A stretch of 64,000 nt of DNA from Liopterus haemorrhoidalis (GCA_963971575.1 OZ020618.1:35070731-35134730); one strand, 5' to 3'. Counted from the stretch's first letter, positions 21,537-33,607 are shown. Notes: generated by a model from the sequence alone, not told the origin. Numbers and translations are program-made.

Positions 21537-24170
21537 ATAATAATAATAATAATAATAATAATAATTGTTTATTCACAAAATTACAATAATATTTGTTTTA
21601 AGTCAGTCAGTACAATCGTGAATGTAATATTTAATAAAATGTACAGGAAACAATATGGCAAACAATATGTACATATACAATATGAAACATTTTGTTTGGT
21701 AGAAATTATGTACTTAGGGAATGAAAATAAAAATAAAATAAAGAATTAGACAAAATAATTCAAAATAGCATCAACTACAGTTTTAAAAGCAATAAAAATA
21801 ATTCAGAATTTATGTTGTAAAAATTCATTTATAGAATAAAAAGCATGGTTGATAAGGAAAATTTTGATGGTATTTTTAAAAGAGTTAAAACTATTGGATT
21901 TGAAGGAGTCTGGCAATACGTTAATAAATTTATAAGAATAATCGTTCGTGCTATTTTTAGATTTAGTCAATCTTAAAAATGTTGGTTAAATCTTATTTTT
22001 ATTTCTTGTATTATAATTATGGATTTGTTCAAAAGTATCACATTCGGTTAAGTTTTTAAAAGCTAACAAGAGGCAATAATATATATATAGTGAGGGTAAA
22101 GTCATGATTTTTAATTTTGTGAAGTATGACCTGCAGTCGGCTCTATAGGATAAACCAGCAATGACTCTGAGCGCTCTGCGTTGCAAGGAGAAAATTCTTT
22201 CTGCAGCGGGCGAATGGCCCCATGCTAATAGTGCATAAGCGATCTGAGACTGGAAAAGTGAGAAATAAACTATCCGCATAACATGTTCAGATACCGAATT
22301 CGCTAAATTTCTAAATAGATATATGATACTACATAATTTATTGGAGAGATGGGTTACATGCTGATCCCATTGGAGAGTGGGATCAACATGGATACCTAAG
22401 AATTTAACGGAAAGTGGGTTATTGAAATTGTGATGTTTAAAGGTTGTTACTAGCTGCTGAGTTTTATTTTCATTTAGTAATAGTCCATTTGCATTAAACC
22501 ACATTTTGGCTTGACTTAGAAATTCGTTACTCGTAGACAGTGCTTTATCTAGGTCGTTAGATCTAACAATTAATGTAGTATCATCAGCGTAGAGGATGCT
22601 TTTGCTCTTTATTGATAGGGGAAAATCATTAATAAAAATTATAAATAATAACGGGCCTAGAACGGAACTCTGAGGAACACCGATATTTACTGGAAGAGGA
22701 TCAGATTTTATATTATTAATAGCTACATACTGTTTTCTGTTAGAGAGATAAGATTTTACGAAAGCGCAACTGCCTTCATCAAAACCATATCTTTCCAACT
22801 TATTTAAAAGGATAGGGTGGGAAACACAGTCAAAGGCTTTCGATAAATCTAGGAAAGTCGAAAGACAGTATTCACCAGCCTCTAAACTTTTAGTAGCTTC
22901 GGCAATTAAGTTAAGAATTGCATCCCCTGTCGATAAGTTAGGGAGGAAACCAAACTGTGACTCATTGAATAGTTTGTGTTTTTCAAAATGAGTAATGACT
23001 TGATTGGACATGATTTTTTCTAATATTTTGGAGAAAAATGGCAAAAGGGATATAGGTCTGTAATAATTTAATTCATGTTGATCACCATTTTTATGTATGG
23101 GTATTACTGAAGCTACTTTTAGAGTATTCGGAAAAGTGTTAGATTTAATACAGCAATTTAAAACATTTGTGAGGGGTATTATAATTGTGTTTTTTATTGA
23201 TTTCACAACATCAACATTTATTCCGTAGGTATCTTTTGACTTGCTATTTTTCAAGGAATCAATTATATATCTAACTGTATTATAACTCACCTCAGTGAAA
23301 GTAAAAATAGATGGATATGTAAAATCATTTAAAAAAGTAAGAGGTAGAATATTTGAAGGGGGCAAAGAATTAACCAGTTCATTGGCAATACTGGTAAAGT
23401 AAGTATTGAAATCATTCGCTGATATAGAGGTATTAATCCTAGAGACCCTAGCACATCTATTACTGTTTAGGACTTGCCACGTTACTTTTGATGTATTTGT
23501 TGATGAAGATATATAATGGGAGTTGGCATTAATTTTAGCTGATTTTATGGTTAGACGATATTCGGCACGAAACATGTTTCTGCAGGTACGGGTTGTTTCA
23601 TTAGGAGTTAGTCTGTAGCAATTTTCTAGGCGTATGAGTTTGTCTCCCATTAATTTAATATTATTGTTAAACCAGTTTATTTTTAAACCATATTCGTTGT
23701 GTTTTGTGGGTTTTAGAGTTCTTACTGGGAAACTTTTTTCATAAGCTTTTAAAAACATATCGAAAAATACGCTGAAAGCTTTGTTTCCGTCATTGACGTT
23801 ATTTAACCCAGTCCAGTCTACAGAATCAAGAATTTTATGCAAGTCGTATTTTCCTTGCATAGTAATAGGTCTTACAGTTTTAGTGTCAAGATAGTTATTT
23901 TTTAAGGGCAAATTTGGAAACGAAAAATTAAAATAAATATCATCATGGTCCGAAAAGGTTGTTATCACCTTTCTAGCAGATGCTACAGAATCAGTTGTTT
24001 TAAATTTATAAAATACATTATCTAGTCTATTATTGCCCCTAGTGTTGAAATCTACACAGGTTAAAAAATTAAATGTTTTGAACAAATCCGTAACTTTGGA
24101 AGCTTCTGGTGTTTCAAGATTGAAATGGACGTTAAAGTCACCGCAGATGATGACATTACATGGCATTGAT
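21537..24170 (-). mobile_element. CR1/Jockey-like LINE, 5'-truncated
   Basis: The element body runs on the minus strand from about 24170 (truncated within the endonuclease) to an ATT-repeat tail at 21537-21565. AATAAA lies just before the tail (minus strand GAATAAACAATT). The coding part is 21803-24166, with about 240 bp of 3' UTR. I could not identify a target duplication. Confidence 0.85.
21803..24166 (-). pseudogene. CR1/Jockey-like LINE ORF2 (endonuclease end + RT)
   Basis: The first 726 codons are open. GDFN (residues 9-12) is the endonuclease metal-site motif. LDNVF and SDHD near residues 48-75 are the late endonuclease motifs. RT motifs follow in order: NYYRPISLLPFFSKILEK, SQFGFL, FLDLSKAFDCVSH, GVPQSSVLGPLLF and the catalytic YADD at 526-529. 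The C-terminal domain has LQRRALRVIAGL and HNYNTRNKNKI. A TAA at 21986-21988 interrupts it, but the same frame then stays open and LINE-like (NDYSYKFINVLPDSFKS) to TGA at 21803-21805. So the only lesions I see are the 5' truncation and one nonsense codon. GVPQSSVLG has Ser where GVPQGSVLG is usual. This is the best-preserved APE-type LINE in the window. Confidence 0.9.
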
Positions 24171-24370
24171 AAGTAATTAGGGTATGAAAATTATGACTAA
24201 ATAATTAATCTTTCAGTGTTGAGTAGGTGTGAGGCCCAATTATAGATGCTGGGCCCTGGTTCACAAAATCTACAATGGGTTGAGCGGTTGAATAGTTTTT
24301 GTCTGTGAGAAAACGTGTTATTCGCTACTATTTGAATAATAACTAATGTAAAAATGTGTTTGCTGGCTAA
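24171..24370. other. Short unassigned stretch
   Basis: Two hundred bases between a LINE 5' truncation and a Harbinger element; no feature recognised. Confidence 0.4.
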
Positions 24371-25027
24371 GGGTACACCTACATTGGATCCGTATTTCTC
24401 CCGATTCGACATAGTCCAATTTTCGGATCCGATGTCGTCCGACGTGAGTACCTACACTTGTTCAGTTAACGCCCGACCACCGACCATTTATAACAATGAG
24501 TTCCGATGAAGATTTTATGTGTTGGCTGTTGTTAGAGAACAACATTCTTAAAAGACGTAGAAGAAAACATGCATGGGTACATACATTTAACCAAGACATA
24601 TCTTCAGAAGAATTTAATAAAACTTTCCAAACTCTTCGTAACTACCATGATCAATTCAAGGAGTACCACCGTATGCGTATGGAAACATTTTATTATTTTA
24701 TTGAAGAGATATAAGAGGACTCAACTGGCCAGTCTAACTTCAGGGAATGCATCAGCCTCACAGAAAAACTTAGTATCACCATAAGGTTCTTTATCTAGGG
24801 CCATTTCAGTGTCTTGTAGGTGCGAACAATCGGACTGAAACCAAACCCGTTTGGTCGGAGAAGCTATCAATCCGACGTCGGGCGTAATCGGTCATTGTCG
24901 GGTTGGGCTTCCCCCTCCAATGTAGGCACTTACATTAAAACCTTGGTTTTGTGTTTTGATTCGGACGTCATCCGACGGTCGCCCGACGTCTGATCGGGAG
25001 AAATACAGATCCAATGTAAGAGTACCC
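24371..25027 (+). mobile_element. PIF/Harbinger element, internally deleted
   Basis: Ends GGGTACACCTACATTGGATC and inverted GGGTACTCTTACATTGGATC extend about 35 bp. Both sides carry the 3-bp duplication TAA (24368-24370, 25028-25030), as expected for Harbinger. Subterminal repeats of CCGACGTC / GTCCGACG occur at both ends. Inside is the N-terminus of a HARBI1-like transposase; the DDE nuclease and the Myb-like partner gene are gone. Confidence 0.9.
24496..24714 (+). pseudogene. Harbinger transposase N-terminal fragment
   Basis: A 72-codon frame from ATG reads LKRRRRKHAWVHTFNQDI, then EEFNKTFQTLRN, then FKEYHRMRMETFYYFIEEI. This matches the usual N-terminal layout of HARBI1-like nucleases: basic patch, W-VH, EF-L-LR, F-YFRM---F. 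The frame stops before the catalytic DDE domain begins, and the sequence that follows within the element is not coding. The flanking TIRs and TAA duplication independently support the assignment. Confidence 0.8.
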
Positions 25028-25030
25028 TAA

Positions 25031-25560
25031 GTCCGAACCGGTGGATATAGAGAAAAATTAATTCCGATCAGTCGACTAGCGGAGGCAGTGGTGTAGAAAC
25101 CAATAACAATAATATGCGTGTCCAAACAGTGGGGTTTATGTTTTCTTACTAGAATATTTACACTGGGTTCAATATTTGTAAGTTTTAATTTTAAGTCTCT
25201 TCTTTCTTCCTAGTTCAGCTTGTTTCGCTGCTTAATTGAAAGTGCGTTAATATGTCTAAATCGATATTCAACCATATATGAAGTGGGAATGCTAAAATAA
25301 AAGGTAGTACAATTTGCACACAATTTAGGATAGTATTAATTATTTCATTTCCCCAAAATAATTCAGTATTCTTATTTTTGAACAATATTGTAGTACTTAT
25401 AAATTTTCTGTGAGAATTCCTAATCAATAATATAAATTCAAAAAAAAAGTCCTAAATACCAAATTATCTCTCACCGACCCCTTAAGAGTAGGTATCGGCC
25501 ACTTTGACAACCTCTGTTCTAAGAGATTTCAGCACTTATTATTAATAATTGGTTCCCGAC
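25031..25560. other. No gene recognised
   Basis: At 25062-25105 the phrase CAGTCGACTAGCGGAGGCAG resembles GGTCGGCTAGTGAATGCAG at about 3761-3780, so this is probably a fragment of another dispersed repeat. The remainder is AT-rich. Confidence 0.35.
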
Positions 25561-25653
25561 ACTTAGATCGGCGTATAAGGGACAGAGAAGGTAAGCTACG
25601 TTTCTAGACCGCCGGCCATATATATGAAAGCCATGTGGTCAGTGTGACATTTC
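25561..25653. repeat. Dispersed repeat (pair with 4861-4955)
   Basis: Second copy of the repeat containing TTTCTAGACCGCCGGCCATA. Divergence between the copies is modest. The class is unknown. Confidence 0.6.
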
Positions 25654-25756
25654 GGCTAGTCATATTATCCTTGTATAAACTCATTTTTAGTATTAAATAC
25701 TTGAGTCGACCCCAGAGCTGACTGCACAATATTGGAAGATAAAAATTCGAAGAAGG

Positions 25757-25805
25757 TGTGTGAATTCGAAACCGGGCAAATCATTTTACCACGGAGCTAT
25801 GGCAG
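25757..25805 (-). repeat. tRNA-like half with B-box-like motif
   Basis: The minus strand reads GCTCCGTGGTAAAATGATTT then GCCCGGTTTCGAATTC. GGTTTCGAATTC is one base longer than a canonical B box, and TGGTAAAATG is A-box-like. A decayed tRNA-derived SINE is possible. There are no 5' acceptor pairing and no tail, so confidence is low. Confidence 0.3.
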
Positions 25806-25901
25806 TTATTATTATTTAAAATTCAAATGACTGTACAGTAAGTAAATTCATATCACTGTCCATATTATTTATAGTGATTTTTTTAAATCTACTACTAGGT
25901 A

Positions 25902-26466
25902 ACGGGTGTTTTTTTTAGAGGTATAGAACTTTAAATTACAATAAAACAACGATGGATTATTCGATTGACATGAATTTTTTTTTATTCGAAGGCAATCTTG
26001 TGGCATTACATTAAATCATACCAACAAGACGGCGCAACATGTCACACAGCTCGTGCCACAATCGATTTATTGAAAGACACGTTTGGTGACCGCCTAATTT
26101 CACGTTTTGGACCTGTGAATTGGCCTCCAAGATCTTGTGATTTAACACCGCTGGACTACTTTCTGTGGGGCTATGTAAAGTCATTGGTCTATGCGGATAA
26201 GCCACAAACGCTTGACCATTTGGAAGACAACATTCGCCGTGTTATTGCCGATATACGGCCACAAATGTTGGAAAAAGTCATCGAAAATTGGACGTCCAGA
26301 TTGGACTACATCCGAGCCAGCCGTGGCGGTCATATGCCAGAAATCATATTTAAAATGTAATGCCACAAGATTATCTTTCGAATAAAAAAAAAAATCACGT
26401 CAATCGAATAATCCATCGTTGTTTTATTGCAATTTAAAGTTCTATACCTCTAAAAAAAACACCCAT
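25902..26466 (+). mobile_element. Mariner-superfamily element, internally deleted
   Basis: Inverted ends ACGGGTGTTTTTTTTAGAGG and ATGGGTGTTTTTTTTAGAGG, flanked by TA (25900-25901, 26467-26468). The inverted similarity runs about 105 bp inward, through ACAACGATGGATTATTCGAT and as far as TTGTGGCATTAC, reaching the coding end. Only the transposase C-terminus is left. Confidence 0.9.
26010..26360 (+). pseudogene. IS630/Tc1/mariner transposase, C-terminal fragment
   Basis: A clean open frame, with no upstream ATG, carries the second and third catalytic regions: QQDGATCHTAR, then WPPRSCDLTPLDYFLWGYVK, then a C-terminal tail ending MPEIIFKM. I count 36 residues between the Asp of QQD and the Asp of SCDL, unlike the 34 of classical mariner. 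The N-terminal helix-turn-helix and the first catalytic Asp are deleted. No stops or frameshifts are seen in what remains, so the deletion derivative is fairly young or was amplified recently. Confidence 0.85.
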
Positions 26467-26468
26467 TA

Positions 26469-27729
26469 TAAGGGAGAATGAGGTTAAAAAAAATACACAG
26501 GATACAACACCGTCCAGTTGCTGAAAAAAAAAAAAACGGAAGGTTAGTATTGATACTAAAATCACGATATCGAATGAAAAATATCGATACTGGTATCGTA
26601 TCAGTAGTATCGAAACAGCCCTAAATCTACTCGATCATTCTTAACCTTTGATTACATTTCTGACATTTTTATAACAACAGAATCACTTAAAACACGCAGT
26701 TGGACTTCGAACATCTTCTCCAAATACAGTTATTAAATGTTCAAGACAAAAGTTCAAAATCTGCCGTCGTATTTCCAAGTTTGGAAGAAAAGTTAACATA
26801 GATAAGCTGCTCTTCTATAGGAACGTTTAAAAATCGACGAAAAAAATTTTAAAAATCAAATTACAAAAACCGCTAGAAAGCTCCTTCCCACTTATTAGTT
26901 ATTGCGAAAATCGCGCAGACACGACTATTAATTAAATTTCGTATAATTTATGTTTTAAAGTTACATATAATTTGTAATTAAAATGCCAGTAAGTAAAATT
27001 ACTCGCATTACTGTTTAATATTTTTAATTTTTAGTTATTTCATTGACTTTGTATATGAAAACTTAAAGTTCGATATATAAGACTAGATTAAAAAGAAAAT
27101 TAGATATTTTTATGATAACAAACTTTTATATCGAATATAGCATACACGAAATTTCCATACACATAAAGGTAAAAGCGTTACAGTTTTCTATTATATTGTA
27201 TTACATAAAAATGCACAACAAGGTTGTCAGCAAATATTCTGAGTCAGACTAAAACTGAAAATTGTTTTGGTCACGTCCGTTACATATTCATGCATATTTC
27301 TTTAGGTAAACTCTTTTATAGTGAGATAAAAGTAGGAGAATGAATATTTCAATGAGCATTGAAAATATATTTTTTTTAATTTACTTATTCATCAACGCTT
27401 TAACGGCCACGTTTCTAGCGTCCTGAAGATATTGTAAGTTGTTTATATATACAGAGCGTTCACTATGATTGATCCGCATTTGAATTTAGACTGGCATCAG
27501 TGATTTGCCGGATCACATAAAAGCCAGATCCACGGATACAAATAAGGTTACGGATCTTGCATTCAATTAGAAATTCGAACGATTTTGATGCGACAGTTTG
27601 ATGTATCGCGCGGTTTCTACAAACAAAAAAATGGCAAGTGACAAACAATTTAGTTGAGTTCATAATCACTCCTTCATTGTCTTTGGTCAAATTAATTTTA
27701 CTTAAATATTTAATGTAGAGCTACTTGAC
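26469..27729. other. No gene; TATCGATA-type repeat
   Basis: At 26540-26630 there is a copy of a repeat rich in TATCGATACTGG and AGTATCGAAACAGCC; other copies lie at 46130-46250 and 47765-47865. It resembles hAT/Ac-group ends but has no partner here. The rest is AT-rich. Confidence 0.4.
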
Positions 27730-28801
27730 CAGCGGTTTCCAACCAATGGTTTGCGAACGAAATTTCCAACCAGTGGTTCGTATTATAAGTTCTGAAATGG
27801 TGTCATCTCATGCTCATATTTGACATTTTCATTCTATTTTTTATTCTCAAAATCTATTGATAAAGTAAGTACTAGAGCATATTGATATATTGTATTGGCG
27901 TATTGGTCTCCAATAACGCCATTGTGTAAATAGTGGGGATAGAAACAAGTTCTAACCTGCAAACAGTAAGTTCAAGTATCTCGTCTGTGTACCGTCGTTG
28001 AGAAACAGTGTCTTTTATCATGAGTTCGATTTCTGAAATGTGTGCCAAGCAACGATTCGTGCTCGGAAATTAGGCATTGGTCAATAAGAGTCCGCTACAT
28101 TGTTTCTTACACCAGGACAGCGCCAGACCGCATTGCAGCAACGAAACGATGATGGCAATGGCGAGCCTCAAATTCACGGTTGTTTCGCACCCTCCATAAA
28201 GTCCTGATTTGGCATTAGATTTCTGGTTGTTCCCAAAGTTGAAGGAGGTATTGAAAAGTCAACATTTTTCATCAGACACTGAAGTTCGGGCTTCTGTGCG
28301 CAATTGGATCAACAGTAAACAAGAAAGTTTTTTAATGGACGGAATGAAGAAATAGATTCAGTGTTTAGAGAAATGTGTTGCACTAAATGGTGATTATGTG
28401 GAAAATAATTATGTGCATTGGTAGTACAATAAATTTACTTCATTTTGAGACTCGTTTCATTATTTTGTATTTTCCTATTCTTATTTTATAGAGTTGGAGA
28501 CCTTATATATCAATCCGGGGTAAAGTATATATTAAATAAGGTCGATTAAATGCAAAACTGCTACATCACAAAGTTTAGTGTTTTGGAGATATGTGACTTT
28601 AAATAAGGAGGTTGATGAACGGGATGGATTAAATTTTTTTATTAAATGTTTAAAGTTTTGATTTTGTCATATATGGTATTTTGAAGTACTATAATATTTT
28701 ACATAAAATTCTCTACAGTGCACCCTGTATGATTTCAGAGTTCGCGGTGTTCGCGGGGGTTCGCGTAGGTGTTCGCGGGACAAAAATGTTGGGAATCGCC
28801 G
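27730..28801. mobile_element. hAT element carrying a mariner fragment
   Basis: The left end CAGCGGTTTCCAAC and inverted right end CGGCGATTCCCAAC agree at 11 of 14 positions. The flanks TACTTGAC (27722-27729) and TACTAAAC (28802-28809) agree at six of eight, an aged hAT duplication. The right subterminal region has repeated TTCGCG words. The interior contains a mariner transposase remnant (28107-28409) and no hAT transposase. Confidence 0.7.
28107..28409 (+). pseudogene. Mariner transposase, C-terminal half
   Basis: The frame reads LHQDSARPH (second catalytic Asp region), then SHPP*SPDLALDFWLFPKL (third Asp), then SSDTEVRASVRNWINSKQES and finally LEKCVALNGDYVEN. These are hallmark segments of DD34D mariner transposases. 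There are two in-frame stops, one replacing Tyr in PPYSPDL and one where Trp is usual near the C-terminus. The catalytic spacing is about five codons short. No mariner TIRs were found around it. Confidence 0.8.
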
Positions 28802-28809
28802 TACTAAAC

Positions 28810-29440
28810 CGTTCGAAACCACTAGCAAGTAAAGTGATGCTTGTCTAAACATTAATTTAAACGTCAGAGTAAAATTTACTCATCCTTGAGTATTTTTAAA
28901 CGCAAGGTTATATAAAGGTTCGGATTTATTTATATGAAATCGGTTTAGATCCACCTTGGAAAAACGGATACGGGTATCTGGCACACCACTAGTTGCCATG
29001 TTAGTAATTTTTATCCTTGTTACTGGTACTGTTTGTACCCTAGCTGTATATGGCGCATTTGATCACACACGTAGATATGGATATAATTTGACATTGACAG
29101 TTGTTTATCATCTATATACGCTCTGTACAAAACTTAGTAACTATCTATAAAATAATGCATAGTTTGTTTCAAGAAAAAAGAGTATTCATAAAACGATTAA
29201 GTGGTTTAAGATCCGTTAAATCAGTCATAAATATTATTTGGCAAAGAATACAACAGGGCAGGACTTCGTCTAATTTTGACTTGTGATATTATTAATTTGA
29301 TCTGTTAATAGTCAAGTGCCTATTCACTATATTTTACGGTGATACTGCACTTGATGATAATGGGATTCTATTTGGCACACGTGTTCTTTATAAAAATTAA
29401 ATAATTTTAACCTGCAGCACCTATTTGTGAATCGAGGAAG
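28810..29440. other. No gene recognised
   Basis: AT-rich; the short open frames 28956-29150 and 29101-29286 have no recognisable domain. Confidence 0.35.
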
Positions 29441-29444
29441 ATTC

Positions 29445-29473
29445 AAGATGGCGGCGAGAATAGCGCGCCAAAA
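29445..29473 (+). promoter_or_regulatory. YY1-type and E2F-type site pair
   Basis: AAGATGGCGGC (29445-29455) is a full YY1/Pho-type site. GCGCGCCAAAA (29463-29473) is an E2F-type site on the opposite strand. They are 7 bp apart in otherwise AT-rich DNA. The pair might mark a promoter, but no downstream exon is apparent on either strand. Confidence 0.3.
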
Positions 29474-30109
29474 AGTGATTTCCGAAATGGCTTACGAATT
29501 TACTAAGTATTTTGTAGGGTAGCACTGGAAGTCACTATAACTGGCACATATAGAAGAACTACCAACACTTTACAATGTTCTCCTGATAACCAGTAAAAAT
29601 ATCAGAGAATATTTGAACTATTTTCGAAAGAATAGTTCTCGGCCACCATCAGAATCATGTTTATTGCGTAGTAGTTTATATTATTTTGTCCAAACTGCTA
29701 CACCATATACTACTCTTTTGGATGGGGAGACATTTCACTGTAGTATTATGAATCTCAGTGTTATGTAAAAAATACATGTAATTATTTTTGTCGGGCATAA
29801 TACAATCTTCTATGCAGCAAATCTTTAGATTAACTCTATTTTCGAAATCTATTACTTCTAAATACTCGAAATTGATATACAACTCAACAATTTAGATGTA
29901 AATAGCAAAATACAATTTTTGAACATTATTTCGAAGCGGCTTCAATTGAGACCAGGTGCTGCGGACAAAGCTAAGCAAATAGATGCATTCGTACATGCAT
30001 GGAGCATCTTACTTAAATGTCATAATATACAGCCATTTTGGGCAAAACCAGAATAATTACAAGTCATTTGCCTTTTTACCGACCGCCAACATATACAAGC
30101 GAGGTATTG
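29474..30109. other. No gene recognised
   Basis: AT-rich sequence without recognisable motifs. Confidence 0.4.
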
Positions 30110-30400
30110 TGATCATACCGATTTTGACATTTCGAGATTTCGATGGATCTCCAAGAATTGAGGTCCCTACATAACGTTTTGACTATTTTTAGCATGATGT
30201 CTGTCTGTCTGTTAAAAGAATTTTTCTGCAACTTCATATTTAAGCTTTTGACATCAATGGCATGAGTTGATCAACTTTTGATAAAAATCGGTTAACTATA
30301 AATGGGAGTTTACTCGTGTCGGTTTTAAGATTTTTGCGAATATTTCACATCAGAGAAATATTTCGAAAAAATTTATTTAACAAAAGTTGCTATATAATTT
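30110..30400 (-). repeat. Family B repeat, internal fragment
   Basis: The reverse complement matches 52680-52780: shared words are TTTTCGAAATATTT, ATTCGCAAAAATCTTAAAA and CGACACGAGTAAACT. The ends of family B are not preserved here. Confidence 0.55.
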
Positions 30401-32942
30401 TAGCATCTGTACTCAATCTTCCTCAGGGTTTTCACCTAGAGCGTCAGTTTGACCCAGAGGGGAAAAAATTAATGTCTCAAATAATTAAATGATATGTTGC
30501 AAAATCGCTAATATTGTATTGCGAAATCGCTCTTGAAGAGTTGATTAGCGGGGAGGAGCGCAGATATTCAGAAAATCAGTTGAAAAGCGGTGGCCAGAGA
30601 GTCGATGGAATAAACTCTTAACTGCATTAAAAACGTGTGATTAAAAAAAAAAAAAAATGTCATAGTAGGCCGACAAAAAAATCACGTATGTCTTTGAATA
30701 AATTTGAAACGTTAGATTCATTACTTCTCACATAAACTCTGACACTACAGAGCTATTGAACAAATTAAAATTTTGTTTCAAACCTATTATTTTTCTTAAA
30801 AATAAATCATGTTTATTTCCTTATTTATTTATTTATAATTTTATAACAAGCAAGAAACGTCACATGTTTTTGTGACGTCATGTTTAGTACGTCTTCATAG
30901 CATCCATTTAACGAATGTAATATTCGTATTCTGTCACTTATATCGTAATGAAATGAAAATATAAGAATAAGAACAGAATAGAAACAAATAAACTATTCTA
31001 ATAGGCTAAGTAGTCCTAAAAAGAGCTGATGCTATTCAAAAATATGATCAAAGAAAAGAAAATAGAAATACATTGAATTTAACCTAAAAAGCTATGCACT
31101 ACACACAATATCAAATGGAAATCTATGATATCTATAAGAAAATATATAACTAAATACAAAACTGACAAATAAAACACACTAAATACAAAGAGTTTTTAAA
31201 AATTACTATAAGTTAGATATGTGAACACAAGTACCAAAACACATTAGAGCGTATTATAAAATGTCAAATGTAAACATCGTTTTATTTAGCGATTATACGT
31301 TTAAATTTTTAAATTTGTAAATCTACAAAATGACTATTGAACACAAACCAAATATGATTTCAAAAGGTATGTTTTAGTAAAGTAAAAGGTGAAGAGCAAT
31401 ATTAGTCTATAATTCACATGCAAAAAAAAAAAAAATCGAATTAGTAATTTTTTCGCCACTAAGTTTTGCATTGAAGTTATGACGCAAAATGACCAACTGC
31501 GTTGATTAAACGACTGACCTTATAAACAATTTTATTTTTGTTCTTGATTGATTATCTCGAACTTTATATTAACGACTTTCTCTTCAACGGTTTACTCTGA
31601 CGATTTTTATTTATTATTAATATTTATTTTCTTTTTATCACGTATAAGTTATAAAAATAAATTAGATGTCATATTTCGCTCGATCCGGAGAAATAATGAT
31701 TAAACACAAAATTCCGGCACAAACCTTCCAACCTTCCAAAGTCTCCGGGTCAAATTCAAAAAGCTGGCAATCCTAATCATCCCCATCACTTGTCTTGTCC
31801 ACTTAAATTCTGTCTATGATTGTGACTATATTGTGTATTAATTGACTTGAGTTTGATACTAAAAAACTACCACAACTATCAGAGACAACAGTGATAGTTC
31901 ACTTTGAGTATGGTGCTCAAAAACAAATATATATGTATTAAAATATATACGAGATTGCTATATATTCAAAATTACTGGGAACAAAATATTAATGATCCTA
32001 ACCTTTCCTTTGTTATCGATTAATCGTTCAGAAATTGCAACAATTTTATGTTTTACCAGTAATTTCAAAATGTTAAGATAAGTACAAGTTTTAAAGTGAA
32101 TTAACATATCAGAATGAAATGTGCAACAACTTTCCAGAAACTTATATTGTTTTGAAGGACAGAATATTTACGTAAGGGCGCGCTATCGGCTGATCGGCTG
32201 CTATCTTTCTGGTCCCCAATGTGAATTGATTAAAAGTTTCCCGAACTTATTATATTAAAGTGCCAAACTGTATTAACTTCATAAATCCCTCTCATCATTT
32301 TTAAATAATGTCTATTTGAAAGTTTCATTTAGAGAGGGCGCCATGGAATTTCTGTTTCGAATTTCTAATTGATATTTAATTAATTCCTCGAGATTTGCAT
32401 AGCTAAATTGCAGATTAAAACGGCCAAAATTATATTAAAATATAAATATGGAACCGTGGGATATTTTTAAATTAAAGTATTAGCAAAATGATTTTTAATT
32501 AAAGCTAAATTTGTGAAGAGTGGTTGGATCGTTGAACAACATATTTTAATGTTTTGTATAGGCTGCCCGGGCTTTCGCTTGCTTTCAATTCTCTGCTTAT
32601 CTCGAGATCTGTTAAGACTCTTATTAAGCCTTTATACCAAAATCCTTAGTCAAGATTAAAAGCTAATGTCAGATTTGTCCAATATGCCTCCATTTAACAA
32701 CTTGAAAATTTGAAAAGAGGTATTGATATTTCCCCTCTTTTTCATTTATCATAATAATTTATACGGAACAAATTTTAGTAACTGAATCACATAATTAAAT
32801 CTTTCTTGGCGTACAATATCAAGAATCATGTTATTTTTCATATCAACTTATGTTAAAGAGGATTTCCTATGTAACATAATGTATATTTTAGTAGGTTATT
32901 GTCAAAGTTGTCAGCTTTATTTTATATTTTATCAGAGCATAC
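30401..32942. other. No gene recognised (2.5 kb)
   Basis: Uniformly AT-rich with several A or T homopolymers. I found no open frame with a domain, no inverted repeat of note and no tRNA-like sequence. Confidence 0.4.
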
Positions 32943-33385
32943 AAGGTGTGTAAATTAAGTGACCGGACTGATTTTATTTTATTTTATTTATTTTTTTTAT
33001 TTGAATAGAATTACAACTCAATATTGTCTCCCTCAAAATAAATTCCTTGGGAATCCACACAGCGGTGGAGACGGTTCTTCCAATCCTCATAGCAGTGCTG
33101 GAACTCGGATACTGGAACAGCTTCCTGCTGGTTGGTTACGGACGTTTGAATGTTTTCGATTGTCCCAAAATGCCGTCCCTTGAGGTGATTTTTCAATCTT
33201 GGGAAGAGGAAAAGTCACAAGGGCTGAAGTCAGGTGAATAAGGAGGCTAAGGAACCGCAGGAATGTTTTTACTGGCAAAAAAACTCGTTTATGGAAATTT
33301 CAGATTTTACTCATCCCCAATTCATTGGTCAAAATCTGATGAACGGTAGTGTGAGTCAAATTCAACTCTTCCCTGATACAAAAAG
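32943..33385 (-). pseudogene. Mariner transposase pseudogene, internally deleted
   Basis: Minus strand. An N-terminal helix-turn-helix fragment (LTHTTVHQILTNELGMSKI, about 33310-33375) is followed after a large deletion by PPYSPDFSPCDF (third catalytic Asp). A frame change then leads into HLKGRHFGTIENIQ, VPVSEFQHCYEDW and SQGIYFEGDNIEL, stop at 33011. This tail is characteristic of mariner transposases. The 3' terminal sequence GTGTAAATTAAGTGACCGG lies at about 32947-32965 next to TA. The 5' end and the central catalytic part are missing. Confidence 0.85.
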
Positions 33386-33550
33386 TAGATAAGTGCAGTA
33401 CTTTCAAACATGTATCACTTGAGTGTTAAAGTTGCTAAAATTATGGAGCCACTGCGACGTGAGTTAACATCTTCTCTCCGTCACAAAATTCAGCTACAGA
33501 TCTCTGCAGCATTGGGACAGTCGTCTTCAGGTTGAGAAGAGCATATCGAC

Positions 33551-33607
33551 ATGAATTACATTGCGGTTCATATACCGCCATTCTGGCCTGCAGAAGCAGC
33601 TATAGGC
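33551..33607 (+). pseudogene. Gypsy-like Gag N-terminal fragment
   Basis: ATG at 33551 begins MNYIAVHIPPFWPAEAAIG, close to the P-F-P---------W start of insect Gypsy-type Gag proteins (typically LPPFWPEEPELWF). It breaks off after about 19 residues. With the LTR-like sequence downstream this suggests a heavily deleted Gypsy-group retrotransposon. Confidence 0.4.
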
